Assembly (NCBI GenBank): GCA_963978545.1
Contig: OZ021722.1
Coordinates: forward strand, 4,406,001-4,470,000
Reading direction: 5' to 3'
Origin: Linyphia triangularis
Taxonomy: Eukaryota; Arthropoda; Arachnida; Araneae; Linyphiidae
DNA length: 64,000 nucleotides
Positions 37,431 through 49,619 of the stretch are shown here, piece by piece (the stretch's first letter is position 1; each line of letters begins with the position of its first letter). Both the position numbers and the translations under genes were made by a program. Below the pieces are notes generated by a model. The model saw only the letters and a list, made by a program, of their open reading frames with translations, made no database searches and was not told the DNA's origin.

Positions 37431-37910
37431 GTTACTCAAAGGAAAAATAAAAGTTCTAAAATCATTTATAATGTGATCAAAGATCAATTATGATCTTTGA
37501 TCTACAGTCAGCTTCAAACGCTATCCGATAGCCTATTGCGATATTATAACAGCATGGTCTAATATAATTTTAATGGTTTGGCAGCATTTTTAGGAAAAAT
37601 CCACCATTTCATGTTTTGAAATAAGAATTATTGCTATGCCTATTTGTTATTAAAGAAATTTATAGAACTCTAGTGTTGAAAGTTACTAAAATTTCAAATA
37701 ATAAGATAAAAGGTTTTCTTTTTCTTTAATAAAAAATGTCATAAAGATTCTACCACACGTTGAATTTTAATTAAAAAATAAAGAAAAATCTATCACTTAT
37801 GAATTTGTCAAACTTAACCCAATTTTCCAATCCAATGAGCTAATAGATCACACGCAATTGCATAATCAAATCTTGGTAACAGTTCAAATATAAGTAAACA
37901 AACATTATCT

Positions 37911-38095
37911 CCTAAGAGGAAGTCCTAGTAAGGACCATATCTCTTATGATCGCTATGTTGCCATCTTCTAGCCCAGTGCATTTCGAAACTACTTTGCTTC
38001 AAGGTTTTTTAACCTTGAACTTTGGCAAGTAGGTACGAAAACGATCACTTAATGAAATGACATAAATTGTTTTCATTTAATGTCTATCTACTACA
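37911..38095 (+). repeat. 'aagtcctagtaaggacca' interspersed repeat
   Basis: gaggaagtcctagtaaggac...cccagtgcatttcgaaact...aacgatcacttaatgaaatg matches the segment at 266-432 of the array unit, and copies near 58731 and 63476-63870. Confidence 0.8.
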
Positions 38096-38934
38096 GACTA
38101 TTACACATGGCCGCGCAGTATTATTTGCAAAAGGGTGCAAGACTAGTAGAACTTTTTTTAAATCGTTAATTTTTCAGAAATGTTGATTGCAATTAATAAT
38201 GAAATGTTAATTAGTAATTTTTCATTAACTTTCCCTTTGATAATAAACAAAATTCTTGTTGTATGTTTTTGAAATCCTCGTCTCCATAAATTTTATTTGG
38301 TACCCAACTCAACAAAGTTAAACAATTCTTGTACAAGGAGGGGGGGGGGACATTTTTTTTTTTTTTTAATCATCTTCCAAGTAGTACTTGTGATATTCAG
38401 ATAACAGTGTTTCGAGCAGAAGAACCAGAAGATACAACAAATAACCCACAAAACAAAGTTTTTAATTTAATTTCTTTAAATGCATTGCCAATTGTTATGT
38501 GCAATTGCAACTTTTTACTTTAGTAGCTCATTTCGAGATTTCATAGTGTTTGACCACTAAGAACAAAAGACCTATTCTGAAATGTTAACTAACTATTTTT
38601 GCCACCAAAACTTGAATGAATGCATTGTCATCCACAACGAGTCCATCTGCCAAGTTTCAGAAGATTGTGAGCAAGTGAGTTAATTACCTTCCGAGGATTT
38701 TTTCCTTGTCAATCTTAACAGCGGAAGGTCAATGAAATTACATAAAATAAAATCTCGAAAACAACGTCGAATATATTTTATTTTAAATCCTTACGTCAAT
38801 GCATATGCAGTGTCGACACCTGCCTTTTATTTTTTTTTATAAATTTTCAATTATAATAAATAAGACATCAAACGAAAGCCATTTATGTCATTTCAGTCCG
38901 TGATTGATTCTGTACCAGTTTCAAGGTTATATAC

Positions 38935-39365
38935 ACCGGGAGTTTTCTAAAAAATTAAGGTAGGAATTTTAAGAAAAATTCCAAAAATTTCAGGAACATT
39001 TTAGGGATAATTTCCGAAAAATTTTAGGGATCATTCTTACAAATTTCAGGGATAATTAAACATTTTAGGATATTTCTTTTGAAGCTAACATAGGCTCGTA
39101 ACATAAGACATATTCTTTTCAAAGCTCGTTTTAATACCAGCAAAAATTTGAACTTCAAACAATTTTTTTAAACAAAATAACAGTTATATAATTAAACAAT
39201 AATACTATTTTCACAAACATATTTAATTAAAAACCACTTTTCTCATCTGGAGGAATATCAGGTGGTTTTCGCAGGTTTTGGAGAGAAATCTTTGATTCTT
39301 TTTTTGGTTTTATATTTATTTATTTTTTCTTAGGAATTATCGAAAAATTTAAGCACACTTTAAAA
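38935..39365 (+). repeat. 'tttagggataattc' interspersed repeat
   Basis: gggagttttctaaaaaatta through aattatcgaaaaatttaag. The right end seems to resume near 40097-40130 (agaatttcaggaagacac), separated by ~0.7 kb of AT-rich sequence. Confidence 0.7.
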
Positions 39366-40250
39366 GGGGTCCGGTACCGAAAAAAACAAAAAACAAAAAT
39401 ATTATTTATAAATATTTTTATGTCAAAAATGTATCTTATATAAATAAGATACTATTTATATATCTTTGATTACCTTTTTTTTTTATTTTTATATAGTGTT
39501 TATTTATTTTTAAAAAATTTAAAAACCAAGAAAAATCCATAATAGTTGATGTTTGCGTATTTTGATAGAAGTCTAGAAAAAAAAAAAAAAAAAATTTCAA
39601 AGTGAAAACTTTCTGTAATGTATAATTATACAAAGAAAATTTTGTCTTCATAGAATTTTGATGGGTGAATTAAAAAAATTCTTAAAAGTTAAAATATTGA
39701 AATTTTTGCTTTTTCTTTATGTTATCCTTTACGGTAAATGTTATATTTTAAAACTGAATTTAAAAAATAAAATTCTGTGCAGACAAAATGCTTAAAACTA
39801 TACAAATTAAATGCTCCGAAAATTTTAATAGCCAATTGTTAATGGTCCTGGAGATATATCGATTTGAATTTGCAACAACTGTGAAAAACACTAGTGCTCA
39901 AAAAACGCACTTTAGGTAGACGCTTCAAGGAGTTACTCCCAGTAGTGATGTTTAAATAACAGGTAACTTTGTAGAGTTCTAATCACCGCAGGAATAAGAT
40001 AAAAACATCATTCTCTTCAGGAATGTATGAACAATTTTTTTAAATCAGAAAACAAAGTTGAGATTTTTGACGAAATTTTGGTACTGGACTCCCTTAAGAA
40101 TTTCAGGAAGACACAAAAGTGCAAGGAATGTTACAAGGGCGTAGCCAGAATTTTTTCTTTTTTGGGGGATATGAAATTATAAATTTTGATTATCATTTTT
40201 ATTATTAATGCCATATGTATTTATTTAGCAATCAAGAAAGCAGATATTTC

Positions 40251-40684
40251 AGTGTGGCCACAAAATTCAGAAAAAAAAAGTTTCCTGATTTCCCGACAGA
40301 TTTCTATAAAATTCCCTGATTTTAGAGCAACATTTTTTTCAAATTTTCCCAATTTTCTTAGGTTTTCCAGATGTCTAGACACCCTAATCAAATAGAACAT
40401 GTATGCTAAAGATATAATATTCCATTTATTTTAAAACAGTTTTGGTGGAAAAGAAAAGTTTAAATTATTCCGTAACATTAAACTTCTAACGATTACCACC
40501 ACAAATCTCCAGGTAAATAGCGCCAAAATATGGATGAAGGTACCTTAAACAATACAAAATTTCCCTGATTTTCATGAAATTTTTTTTTAAAAATTCCTTG
40601 ACATTTCCCCGATTTTTTCCAGAATTGGACAGCTCCCTGACATTTCCCTGATTTCCAGGTTTGCCCTGTTCTGTGGCCACTCTG
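40251..40684 (+). mobile_element. GTGGCCAC-type element, copy 5
   Basis: From agtgtggccacaaaattca to ttctgtggccactctgt, 434 bp, with all internal blocks in order. Lies in the last intron of the minus gene, just downstream of the AT-hook exon. The open frame at 40486-40680 is a shadow. Confidence 0.85.
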
Positions 40685-40893
40685 TATTTAATCTACGCAT
40701 GTTTCGAATGTTAAAAATATTTTAATATATTTACCATTTTAAACAATAAAATCCTATAATTTTGTCACTCTAATAGTGAAAAGACAAATTTTGGGAGGGG
40801 ATATATCCCCATATCCCACCCTCTGGCTACACGCATGAAATGTTAAAAATTTTAAGGCAAATGAGAACTTCCTCTAAACGAAGGCCTTTTTAC

Positions 40894-41086
40894 CTCAGGT
40901 GTCAGTTGAACGAACTTCACCAGCTTCATCTCTTTCTCCACCATCAGTAAGCGCTTCTCTTCTTCTCCAAAGTTTTTAGAAGATGGTGTCCTCGGCTTTC
41001 TAGTATAAGGCCCCCTGCGTCCAATTACTTTCTTGGCCGGTTTTCTGGGCCGGCCTCTCCCTCTTTTGGAAACTGGAGGCGAGATC
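40894..41086 (-). CDS. AT-hook exon of minus gene
   Basis: 193 bp between acceptor CCCCCAATAG and donor GAG/GTAAAA. The first nucleotide completes a Glu codon from the previous exon; 64 codons follow in phase. A classical AT-hook core RGRPRKP lies at residues 9-15 of the exon in the context KRGRGRPRKPAKK. A second, weaker basic motif RRGPYTRKPRTP follows at 23-34. After that comes a charged stretch EEEKRLLMVEKEMKLVKF. The core GRP that inserts in the minor groove is present. The open frame continues upstream into the intron, but the AG acceptor and matching phase decide the start. Confidence 0.85.
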
Positions 41087-41584
41087 CTATTGGGGGAAAA
41101 AATATGAATAATTGGATGCCACTCAAGCTCACAGCTTAGAGGTGATATCCTGGTGGTAACGTTATGATAAGAAGAGTTTTCCCTCTTCATATCATAGCAT
41201 TGCCAAATTCAAATCGTTTTCCTGGAAAAACAATTTGAATTTTTCCAACAATTCCCTAATGAGGAAAAAAAAAATTTAATTTCTGATTGAACTGCTTTTT
41301 TTCACCGAGTTCCTGAAATTTTCAAAAGCGCCGATTTCCTTTAGTCCCGTATTTTATTTGTTTTACTGAAGGCACAGGAGCATTTTGTATACCATTTAAA
41401 AGGTAGCAGATGAATGAAATTTGGATTGATAATCAAGATTAAATCACAGAGGCAAAGCAGTCATGATTCTACATTCGAATATGAATTTTTGTGCTAAAAT
41501 TTAAAATCTGACAGTTTTGTGATAAGTAAAGTTTTTGTTTTAAATAAATAACACTTTTCTAAAATTTATGAAGAATTTACTTAC

Positions 41585-41611
41585 TCCGCTTCTGCAGCCG
41601 CTGGTTGTTCC
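41585..41611 (-). CDS. 27-bp micro-exon of minus gene
   Basis: ATTATAG / 27 bp / GTAAGTAA. With the borrowed Glu base it reads EQPAAAEAE. The paralogous plus exon at 62502-62552 begins EQPQAEQPSPPE and has the same phase (1 nt in, 2 nt out), which supports such a small exon. Confidence 0.75.
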
Positions 41612-41799
41612 CTATAATAAAGAAAAGACTGCATAAATAGCATGTCCATTTTTAAAGTATACTTAACAAGAAGTTACCCTAACTACGTTTTATGTACATG
41701 TTGAATTACGAAAGTCATTTCAATGCCATTTCTACATGTTTATAATGCAGTCCCTAATTTCTCAATGATATTAATCTTGACAACTTACACATTGGGACC

Positions 41800-41890
41800 A
41801 ACTACATGGGGGCATATCGGGCGATCGCCCCCTTGCTCCTCCAACAGCGGGGGCAAAGGTATCATTTTGCCCCCGCTTCAAAAATTTGTT
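41800..41890. repeat. G/C-rich interspersed fragment
   Basis: Contains gggggcatatcgggcgatcg and repeated gcccccgc blocks, unlike the AT-rich surroundings, and is followed by an 11-G run near 41925. It lies in the intron between the 27-bp and 81-bp exons. The overlapping frames on both strands have no gene signal. Confidence 0.4.
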
Positions 41891-42799
41891 TTTCCAATAT
41901 AAAATACTGCTTAGAATGGGATGGGGGGGGGGGGGAAAGAGAAAAAAAAACATTTTATAATGTTCTAAAGAAAAAAACTCACATAAAAAACAAAAAAAAG
42001 TGAACACAATTTTTTGGTAACACACAATCACTATCCTCCCCTCTCCCCCAAATGAAAATCAAGTCTCTTTTGCACAATTTCCATAAAAACATATATTTTA
42101 AAGTATTGTATGATATTCGAATATGTAATTTGGCTATAACGAGCTCTGGCATAAGCTCTTTTGTCATTGATTATTATCCAGAATTATTACAATTTTCTTC
42201 CTTCATGTTATTGCGATATCATAAAAGTATATCTTTTAAAATACTGTATGAACGATTTTTGAAATAAGTTATTTTATCAGGATAAATTACCTGGTTAGTG
42301 CTCTTACATTTTCCATAAAATATTTCTGAGCTAATTTTATACAAATAACTTTGCAACATGAATCAAACAGTTCGACAAAAATTCATTGTCTGGTATGGAG
42401 GTTAAGTTCATTTAGTAGATAGATCTTGAATAAAGTGGTGTCTGGAAATCTTGGGTTAATCCCTCCCACCCCAACGAGTTTATCCACCAAATCTCGCCCC
42501 CCAGGTAAAAGGGAAAAGTTGGCGCCTATAAACTTAGATGAACTGGAATCTTTATAAAAATAAAAAATAAAACTTAACTAATATGGGAATCAAAATAGGC
42601 GGGGTCATATCGTTGTTGTGGAATTTATTCCAATACTTCAAACACACAAATTCAGATTCAAACAAAGTTACCAATTTTTAGTCATAACAAAAAAAAAACC
42701 TATCAAATGCAGTGAAAGGGACTGCACACGTAAAGTTGAAAAAAATTTATTGCAAATTTAACACATTTCATTAACTCCAAACGGTCACTTTTTGTAGAA

Positions 42800-43610
42800 T
42801 TGTATGGTTTTAGGGATACTTTCGAAAATTTCTAGAACATATTAGAGATAATTCTCAAAACTTTACGGGTAATTCTTAAAATTTTAGGGATAAATAAAAA
42901 TTGTTTAGGGGTATTTCTTTTAAAGCTGGCATAGGCACCTGACACATATTTTCTTTCCAAAGCTTGTTTCAATACTGGCAACTTTTAATCAAAATAACGG
43001 TTACATAATTAAACATTTATACTACTTTGACAAACATATGCAAATTTAAGTAAATCCATTTTCTCATCTGAAGGAATATACAGGGATGAGAGTGATCAGA
43101 GAGCAAAAAGGAGGAAATCCAAAAATTCGTTAAAAAAGCTCGAGGAAGGAATACACAAAAAATCTACAAAATAAGTATGAAGGAAGGATAATTCAATAAT
43201 TTTTAAGATACAACAAAATTTCTCATACTATGTAATAATTACATTTCAAATATTAGGAGTTAGTGAAGTAATCTGTGAGGAAGCGGAGCTAAGAGGGAAA
43301 ATCTTTTGTTCAGACATGAGGAAAAGTATACTTTTTGCAGGAAAAACTGGTTCAGATAAAAATAAAATGCAGATCCTTAAAACAGGGACAAAGAGAAGGA
43401 AAATGTTACATAAAAAACCAAAAAGGAGGAAATCCTCCAAAAGGAGGAAAACTGTCACCCTGAATATAGAAGTTTTTTCTCGGGTGTTGGAAGAAAATCG
43501 GGGAATTTTAGGATGTTTTTGGAAATTATGGAAAATTTTGATTATAAATTTAGGAATTTTAAGTGGAAGCAAAAATTTAAGGAACATTAAAAACTTTAGG
43601 GTGGAACCTG
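42800..43610 (+). repeat. 'tttagggataattc' repeat, split copy
   Basis: The left part lies at about 42810-43080 and the right part at about 43460-43610 (ggtgttggaagaaaatcggg...aaggaacattaaaaacttta). The ~0.4 kb between them contains aaaggaggaaa three times. The two long overlapping frames at 43246-43633 arise from this composition and are not supported as genes. Confidence 0.65.
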
Positions 43611-43664
43611 TACTTGAAAACACCACTAAATAAAGTAACAGAACAGTTTATGAAGATTTTTGAA

Positions 43665-44010
43665 CAAGACAACAAAATTCAGGAAAGAAAGTTTCCTAAT
43701 AATTCCTGAATTCGTCGATATATTCCTTAAAAAATTCCCCGATTTTACGGCACACTTTTTTTCTAAATGTCCCCAACTTTTCCAGATATCTAAACACCCT
43801 GATCAAATAGATCATGTATGCCAAACAAAGAGCTAAACAAGCCAGTTTTTTAAAAATAGTTTTGGCGGTAATGAAAAGTTTAAATTATTCTGCAACATTC
43901 AACTTCTAACAATTACCACCACAGTTCTCCAGTCCGCCAAAATAAGGACGAATGGGGAAACATACCTTTTTAACAGTGACAGAAAATTTTCCTCATTTTT
44001 GCGATATTTA
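43665..44010 (+). mobile_element. GTGGCCAC-type element, degraded copy 6
   Basis: caacaaaattcaggaaaga, aaaattccccgattttacgg, gttttggcggtaatgaaaag and accaccacagttctccag occur in the family order. Both GTGGCCAC ends are lost. Confidence 0.65.
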
Positions 44011-44613
44011 AAAAAAAAAAAAAAAATCTTCACTGAATCCAAAAATGATCTCCATTTCCCTCCATCACGTACAGATTTTTCTTAAAATACAGAGTGTTTG
44101 CATGAAAAATGCATAACACTAATGAATAAAACAGCATTTTATTACATTGAATAAAATAATATTTCTTATAATTTTGTAAGCCTATGAAACCTTTTCATCT
44201 CTCTTCCTTTCATCCGATATCCATTTGTAGTGTCTCACTTAAGCATCCAACAATAGTCAGATAGCATATTAACGTCCCATCTTCCTTGGTAGCGTTTCTC
44301 AAAATGAGGTTCTGTGTCACACTAAGTTTTTATATTTTTAGTCTTGACCCTAGCAATTCGGCAGCATTTATCGAAAGGCCTAATTCTCTAACACCAAGTC
44401 ATTGACACGCTTTGAGTTCACTCTAATAAAATTTAAAAAAAACAAGATTTTCAAGAAAATCTGACGTTATGGAATATTTTTTAGTATTTCTCCCCTTTTT
44501 AGGTGAGTAGAAATCTATAAGAAACAGTAAAAATAAATCCTATGCAGTTTTTTGATTGCAGACCTGTGTTATTGATCAGGCATAAGCTACACGTTTGCAA
44601 AGAATTTACTTAC

Positions 44614-44694
44614 TCTTCCATTGGTGCAGCATCTTGTTGGTTCTCTACAACAAGCTGCTCTTGGTCCACCGGCTGGGGATCCTCTTGCTGGTCC
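44614..44694 (-). CDS. Acidic/Gln-rich exon of minus gene
   Basis: 81 bp between acceptor CATTATAG and donor GA/GTAAGTAA. It reads DQQEDPQPVDQEQLVVENQQ and ends AAPMEE with the split Glu codon. Probably a disordered linker. Same phases (1 nt in, 2 nt out) as its neighbours, so any of the middle exons could be skipped without frame loss. Confidence 0.8.
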
Positions 44695-45170
44695 CTATAA
44701 TGAAGGGAGAAAAACTTGAATAAACAGCATGTTCATTTTCAAAGTATATTTCACACGTCGAGCACCACGCGAATTCTTAAGGAATTCCCCTTCAGGTCAT
44801 GAGCGCTACCTAGAAGCGCTGATATTGACGATATAGCAATGGGAAACGCACTACTAACAGAATGAAATTTACTCAATAAAGATGTGTAAATATATTAGAG
44901 CTAATGTTTCTTATCGCAGTAGAAGATATTTATGTTTAGAATGAAATGCATACAGATATTTATTTAACGCATTTACGCAGCGTTGCCAGACTTAAAAAAT
45001 TCTTAGGTAGGTAACTTTTCACAAGGGCATTTTGGATATAGAATATTTAATAATATTTTTAGCTATTGAAATATCAATAGTACTTCAAAAACTAAGACTT
45101 CCTGCCCTTTAAAAAGTATTAAGAAAGGCACTATGTCAAATTATAGGAGTGGCAAAAATGACAACATACT

Positions 45171-45233
45171 GTCAACCACCGGTGGTTGACGAAGCCGAAA
45201 CGGAAAGTTCAGTGTCAGCCACCGATGGCTGAC
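45171..45233. repeat. Pair of related 20-bp palindromes
   Basis: GTCAACCACCGGTGGTTGAC (45171-45190) is a perfect palindrome. GTCAGCCACCGATGGCTGAC (45214-45233) is a near-palindrome of the same kind, 43 bp on. They are followed by cactcaacgtgttaa, which looks like the right end of a TTAA-type MITE, but I cannot find the left end. Confidence 0.75.
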
Positions 45234-45344
45234 GTGGCACTCAACGTGTTAACAAGGGCCAAATAAATTGACCCAAACCAAATAAACATGTTACATTGCT
45301 ACAGCAGTGGGTGCCTCTTTGTGTACAGCATATACAGGTGGATG

Positions 45345-45484
45345 AGTGGGGATACGTGCAAACCAAACAACCGATAATTTCCCTCGATTTTCATGAAATT
45401 TAAAAAAATTCCCCGATATTTTTCCACAATCTAAAAGCTCCCTGACATTTCCTTTATTTCCAGGTTCTGTGGCCACTTTGCAAT
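45345..45484 (+). mobile_element. GTGGCCAC-type element, right third only (copy 7)
   Basis: gataatttccctcgattttc through aggttctgtggccactttg. Truncated at the left. The open frame at 45291-45503 is a shadow. Confidence 0.75.
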
Positions 45485-45608
45485 ATTTCCTGTCCATTTG
45501 CAAATTGTTTTAATCTTTCCCTAATATTCAACCATCCACTTTTGAACAATTAGCCAGGTATGTGATAAATGATATAAGAATTTAAATTAAAGACAATTTT
45601 TTACTTAC

Positions 45609-45644
45609 ACAGCTTGAGGTGAATCTAACTCATCTGGGTCAAAT
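45609..45644 (-). CDS. 36-bp exon of minus gene (DELD motif)
   Basis: Acceptor TTTTATGTAG, donor GT/GTAAGTAA. It reads FDPDELDSPQA with split codons on both sides. The plus-strand paralog exon 60188-60232 reads FDVDELDPPHLPEQ with identical phases. This is the best conserved segment of the two genes together with the preceding APLPP. Confidence 0.85.
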
Positions 45645-45974
45645 CTACATAAAAGAAGGAATATCACAAGTGAGTAAAAAACTAAAGCATAATTTTTAAA
45701 TAAAAAAATAATAATAATAAAAGTGCTTAAATTGGTATAGATTGGCTTTAATTACTATTAGCATTGGGAATTGAGAGCATGTCGCCACCTATTAAAGAGA
45801 CATTCATTTTGCTTTGGAATTCTGTATGCCTGATGCCTCTGGGCCAGTAGACAGTGGTTTGCGAGCCGCATGCGGCTATTCGCTTGAGTATTTTTATGGC
45901 TCGTTCTAAACAACTCAATCTAAGAATAAACTGAAAAAGTAATTAACTTGTTCTTCGTTTGGATATAGCATTAT

Positions 45975-46150
45975 ATAAATTAACTATGTAATCTCAAAGC
46001 CGAGAGAAATACGGAAAACACGACGAAAGCACTGATTGAGGAGCAGGGAGAACTGGTAACAGTGTTGGATTTGTGACGTCGTGCCGAAATTCCGAAATGC
46101 CTGACGAGCTCAATCCCAAAAGCTTTGTAACCACCTGGGGGAAGAATTTT
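45975..46150. repeat. 'aaagctttgtaaccacctgg' repeat
   Basis: The reverse complement (ccacctggtggctacaaag type words with cttttgggattg) matches 27190-27240 and 57985-58060. Downstream it carries tgacgtcgtgccgaaattcc. Extent uncertain. Confidence 0.5.
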
Positions 46151-46346
46151 TATAAAGACTAATGCCAAGATTTATATCGTACTAATAATTTAATATGCGC
46201 AATATTATTTTTAACCAAAAATTGCTGGCTTAGCAAAAAAATCCAAATGCCTTCTCTTTTATTTTTTACGTCGAACATTTTGAATGTATTATATTACTTA
46301 TTTAAGGCAAGCATTGCTTCTATGGACATACTAATAATTTACTAAC

Positions 46347-46442
46347 GGTGGTAACGGAGCTCGGGAAGCTTCAATTCTCTCTTCTTCCATCCGCATTGCA
46401 TTTCTCTGCTGTCTCAGCTCTTTGCTTAATTGATGTTCGCGG
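46347..46442 (-). CDS. Charged-helix exon of minus gene ending APLPP
   Basis: 96 bp between acceptor ATTATAG and donor CC/GTTAGT. It reads REHQLSKELRQQRNAMRMEE and then ERIEASRAPLP plus a split Pro codon. The paralog exon 57620-57760 is longer but ends in the same APLPP and in the same phase. Confidence 0.82.
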
Positions 46443-47529
46443 CTATAATAAGGAAAGAAAAGCTTTCATAAATGGTGGTTAAGATTATATTTTTGCAAAG
46501 AAGTTAAACAAACTAGAGAACCTGTGTAAGTAAACATGTTTTGCGACAGTCAACTCAATAACCGCTTCTACACATTTTTATTCCAGAACTACATTTCTCG
46601 ATTTTAAATTTTATTTTTATTTGCAAATTACGATGGAATGGTGAAAATACTGAATAAAAGTTTTTAAATGTTGAATACTTTATTCAAACCTTTTTAAAGA
46701 TTTTACAAAGTAAAATTCGAAAAAAAAGGTGTTTTTTTTTTATTTCCTGCACAACTCAAAAACAATGCCAAACAAAAAATATACACAGCAGTTTTTTGTA
46801 TGAAAAAAACTCATTCACAAAATTATGAGTACCTACAAGCTCTATAAATGAGAGTTAAAACGTCTATTCAAAGTTTTCCTTTCTTATTTAAACGAAGAGA
46901 TACATTTTTCTTCGCAATATAGTTGCGAGTGCAATAGTAACGAACTAGAAATTTGTTAAAATATGGGTTTGCTGGATTTTAGTTAATTTCCTTTTACACA
47001 GTAATTATGTTTTTAAAATATAGAATCACTCGAGAAAATAGTTTAAAAGGCTGTGAAATACAAATGAAACGTATAATAATGAACAAAGCCCTAATAAATT
47101 CACCAAAGAATTGTGCAAGAGAAATGCCTTTCCTTTTCTATCGTTGTTCTAATATTAAGCAATCGAAAAGCTTCAATAGCTTTTATTTAAAGATGTATGA
47201 AATGTCTAACGAGTCATTGTAAAATAAACTACAGATTTTTTGTATTCAATAAAACATCTTTTAGAAAAAAATTGCTTTGTTTGTATTTGGCTGTCAACAA
47301 AAATTTAAAGGAACCACAATTTAAGATACGTTTCATCGACTCAACTTGTTCCAAAAGTAATGGCTTGGAGAGTCGCCCTTTCTTTTCATCACATTTGTAA
47401 ATATTGTTGATTTTTATTGGTTGGTTGGTTTGTACGCTCAACGATCTATTTTTATGCACAACAAAGGCTAATCAGGCCGGAACCTACAGCTTATCGTGGA
47501 TTCCGAACCACAACGAACATCCATGACAA

Positions 47530-47602
47530 ACCCGGGATTCGAACCCAGCACCTTTGGAATGCGAGGCCAGAGCGCTAACCCCACAGCCATCAGATGGGCT
47601 GA
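47530..47602 (-). mobile_element. tRNA-derived SINE head
   Basis: Minus strand shows an A-box-like TGTGGGGTTAGCGCTCTGG and a B box GGTTCGAATCCC about 25 bp apart, the internal promoter of a tRNA gene. The sequence continues past the tRNA length and ends in (AACC)n near 47420-47435, as in a SINE with a tRNA head. It does not fold as a complete tRNA by eye, so it is not called a tRNA gene. Confidence 0.75.
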
Positions 47603-47901
47603 TTTACATTGGAATAAAAATTTGTGAAACATGTTTAGTGTTTATATTATTTATTCCTCTATTTCTCAAAAGTTCAATTAAAAGGTCAAAAATATCTTGA
47701 AAATGTCATAACCCTACGCCTATTAGAAGAAGCTTTCTATAGAATAGAGGAACAGATACGCAGACTCTTTGTTTTTTCGTTATATTTAAAGTTATTATTA
47801 TACTTAAAAGAAACAACTGAATCTAGTTTAATAATTAAAATTTAGCAGTTGTAATGAAATATGTGTAAGTAACAAAGTAAAATAAGAATTAAAATACTCA
47901 C

Positions 47902-47969
47902 AGGCATGCCCTTCTGAACGCATTACCACGTTCTCTTTCTTTTCTCGCCTCCCACTTCAAATCTTCTTT
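47902..47969 (-). CDS. First recognised exon of minus gene
   Basis: 68 bp between acceptor CAATTTTAG and donor CT/GTGAGT. In phase 0 it reads KEDLKWEARKERERGNAFRR and AC, then a split Leu codon. Helical and highly charged. It corresponds by phase to plus exon 55787-55875, though the sequence similarity is weak. No ATG, so this is not the true start. Confidence 0.7.
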
Positions 47970-48754
47970 CTAAAATTGGTCACATAAACAGACTTTAGAG
48001 AAGTGATGAAAAAAATATGTAGTATGATAGTAATTGAATTAAATCTAAGCATCTCAAACAACAATCATTAAAGAAATGGCTCAAGGTCTGAATGCAAGCC
48101 CAGCAAAATTTAAACACAGATTGTATAGTATGTCTCTTTGATTAGCCTTTTAATGAATTACATATAACTGAAACGTCTCCCCTCACCACCCTTTTAAAAT
48201 GACAAAATATGATGTACTGCCAAATTGGAGATTTTTTAATGAACAAAAATGTTGCAATATATGTAATGGGAATTCATCAAGACAAGACCTATCACTTGAC
48301 ATATTGTATTTGTATTTGTAGTACTGACTAGAAATGTTACCTAATACAGACTGTATACAAGTTTCTTGCTGCATCATTGTAATATTGTAGAAGCAAAAAA
48401 TGAGTAGACATATGGCAGAAACTACCGCAAACTGTCACTGATAAATATGAATCCTTATGTAATCCAGATCTAGCTCTAATGATGATCCGTTGCAGTTGCG
48501 TAGCTCTTGCACCAGAAAATCTCAAATACAACAAGCCTACATGATGAACAATGCCCAGGAAAAAAAGTGCATTTAGTTTCAGTGATAGTTCTTTTTTTTT
48601 ACTTTATAGCATTGGAGGAATAAGGGGGAGGAAGGAAAGGAGATATTACTAATTTCTAATCAATGATGCACAATGTGCCCTCTCCATTCAATCGCTGCCA
48701 CTACTTTTTACAAACAATCGAGCATAAACAGTAAACAATTATTACAGAAGACGC
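47970..48754. other. Upstream intron or intergenic of minus gene, nothing recognised
   Basis: I looked on the minus strand for counterparts of the plus gene's coiled-coil exons and found none. The short frames 48183-48534 are unremarkable. Confidence 0.5.
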
Positions 48755-49345
48755 AGTGAGTTTACTAAAAAACTTAGGTAGGAATTTTAGGGATAATTTC
48801 AAAAATTTCAGGAACATTTTAGGGACAGTTCAGAAAATATTATGGATGATTCTAAAAAAAGTTATGAATAAATCCAAAATTGCAAAAGCTGACATAGATT
48901 CCTAACAGAGAGATATTCTTTTCAGAACAGGCAAAAAATTGCTAAATTTCCGAAAAAATTTAACGTCAAACAACTTTTCAGCATTACAACAAACAAAAAA
49001 TCAAACAATTATACTAGGTTTTTTTTTTTTTTTTTTCCCCCAAGTTAAATCCACTGATTTAATTTTTAAGCAACATTCAAAGTACACACTTCAAAAAGAA
49101 TATTGCTTCAACTGTAAAACTTAAATGCGTCTGGCTACAATTTAAAATTGTTTGTCAATGATTAAAATTTCAGAAAAAATTTTCTCCCCTGGAGAAATAT
49201 CTAAGTTTTTTGGAGAAAAATCATGAAAATTTTGAGGGGTTTTTTTTTTTTTTTTTTTACGAATAATCAAAAAATTAAAGTACAATTTTAGGGAAAAAAC
49301 AAAAACTTAGGGAATATTAGGGATTTTATGGAGAATGCGACCCCT
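48755..49345 (+). repeat. 'tttagggataattc' interspersed repeat
   Basis: Near complete: begins acgcagtgagtttactaaaa and ends ttttatggagaatgcgaccc. Two T/C tracts near 49020 and 49240 lie inside it. Confidence 0.8.
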
Positions 49346-49619
49346 GTTATTACTAACTAAATACACACAACTTTTAATAATACTTTTCATTTGTTAAAGG
49401 GTTTAGTTTACAAATGAATATCCCTCTGTTTCATTGAGTGGCAAATAGTGACTAGCAAAATATTACTTTTAAATATAGGACATATAAGATTGCAAATGTA
49501 GGATAATTAGTAGGAATGCACAGAATATTCGATATCTATACTTTTTTTCTATTTATTGCCAAATAATTATTATTGACTATTCTATAAAACATGATTTTAT
49601 TTTCCTTATTACAATATCA

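Larger units (their letters stand above)
36744..47969 (-). other. AT-hook / coiled-coil gene on the minus strand (gene-level span of visible exons)
   Basis: Seven exons (47902-47969, 46347-46442, 45609-45644, 44614-44694, 41585-41611, 40894-41086, 36744-36854) join without a stop into 203 residues plus a stop codon. Their summed length is 612 bp, divisible by three. Order of parts: a charged helix rich in Arg/Glu, the motif APLPPFDPDELD, an acidic/Gln-rich linker in three small exons, an AT-hook exon, and a basic C-terminal exon. AT-hooks bind the minor groove of AT-rich DNA, so a nuclear chromatin-associated role is likely but inferred. The product is not a family I can name. No start codon or promoter is visible; the first exon found begins in phase 0, so upstream exons are missing or unrecognised, possibly near the assembly gap. 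A paralog runs the other way at 52124-62552. Confidence 0.75.

Noticed and set aside
41771..42031. 86-codon minus frame and its neighbours near the G/C-rich patch
   Set aside because: Low-complexity sequence with G, A and T runs; no splice-phase partner with the surrounding gene.
43246..43633. Two overlapping long frames on opposite strands
   Set aside because: Generated by a split interspersed repeat and an 'aaaggaggaaa' cluster; similar frames appear in other copies of the repeat.
47530..47602. Possible tRNA gene
   Set aside because: Promoter boxes are present, but no full cloverleaf is apparent and the sequence continues into a SINE body with an (AACC)n tail.
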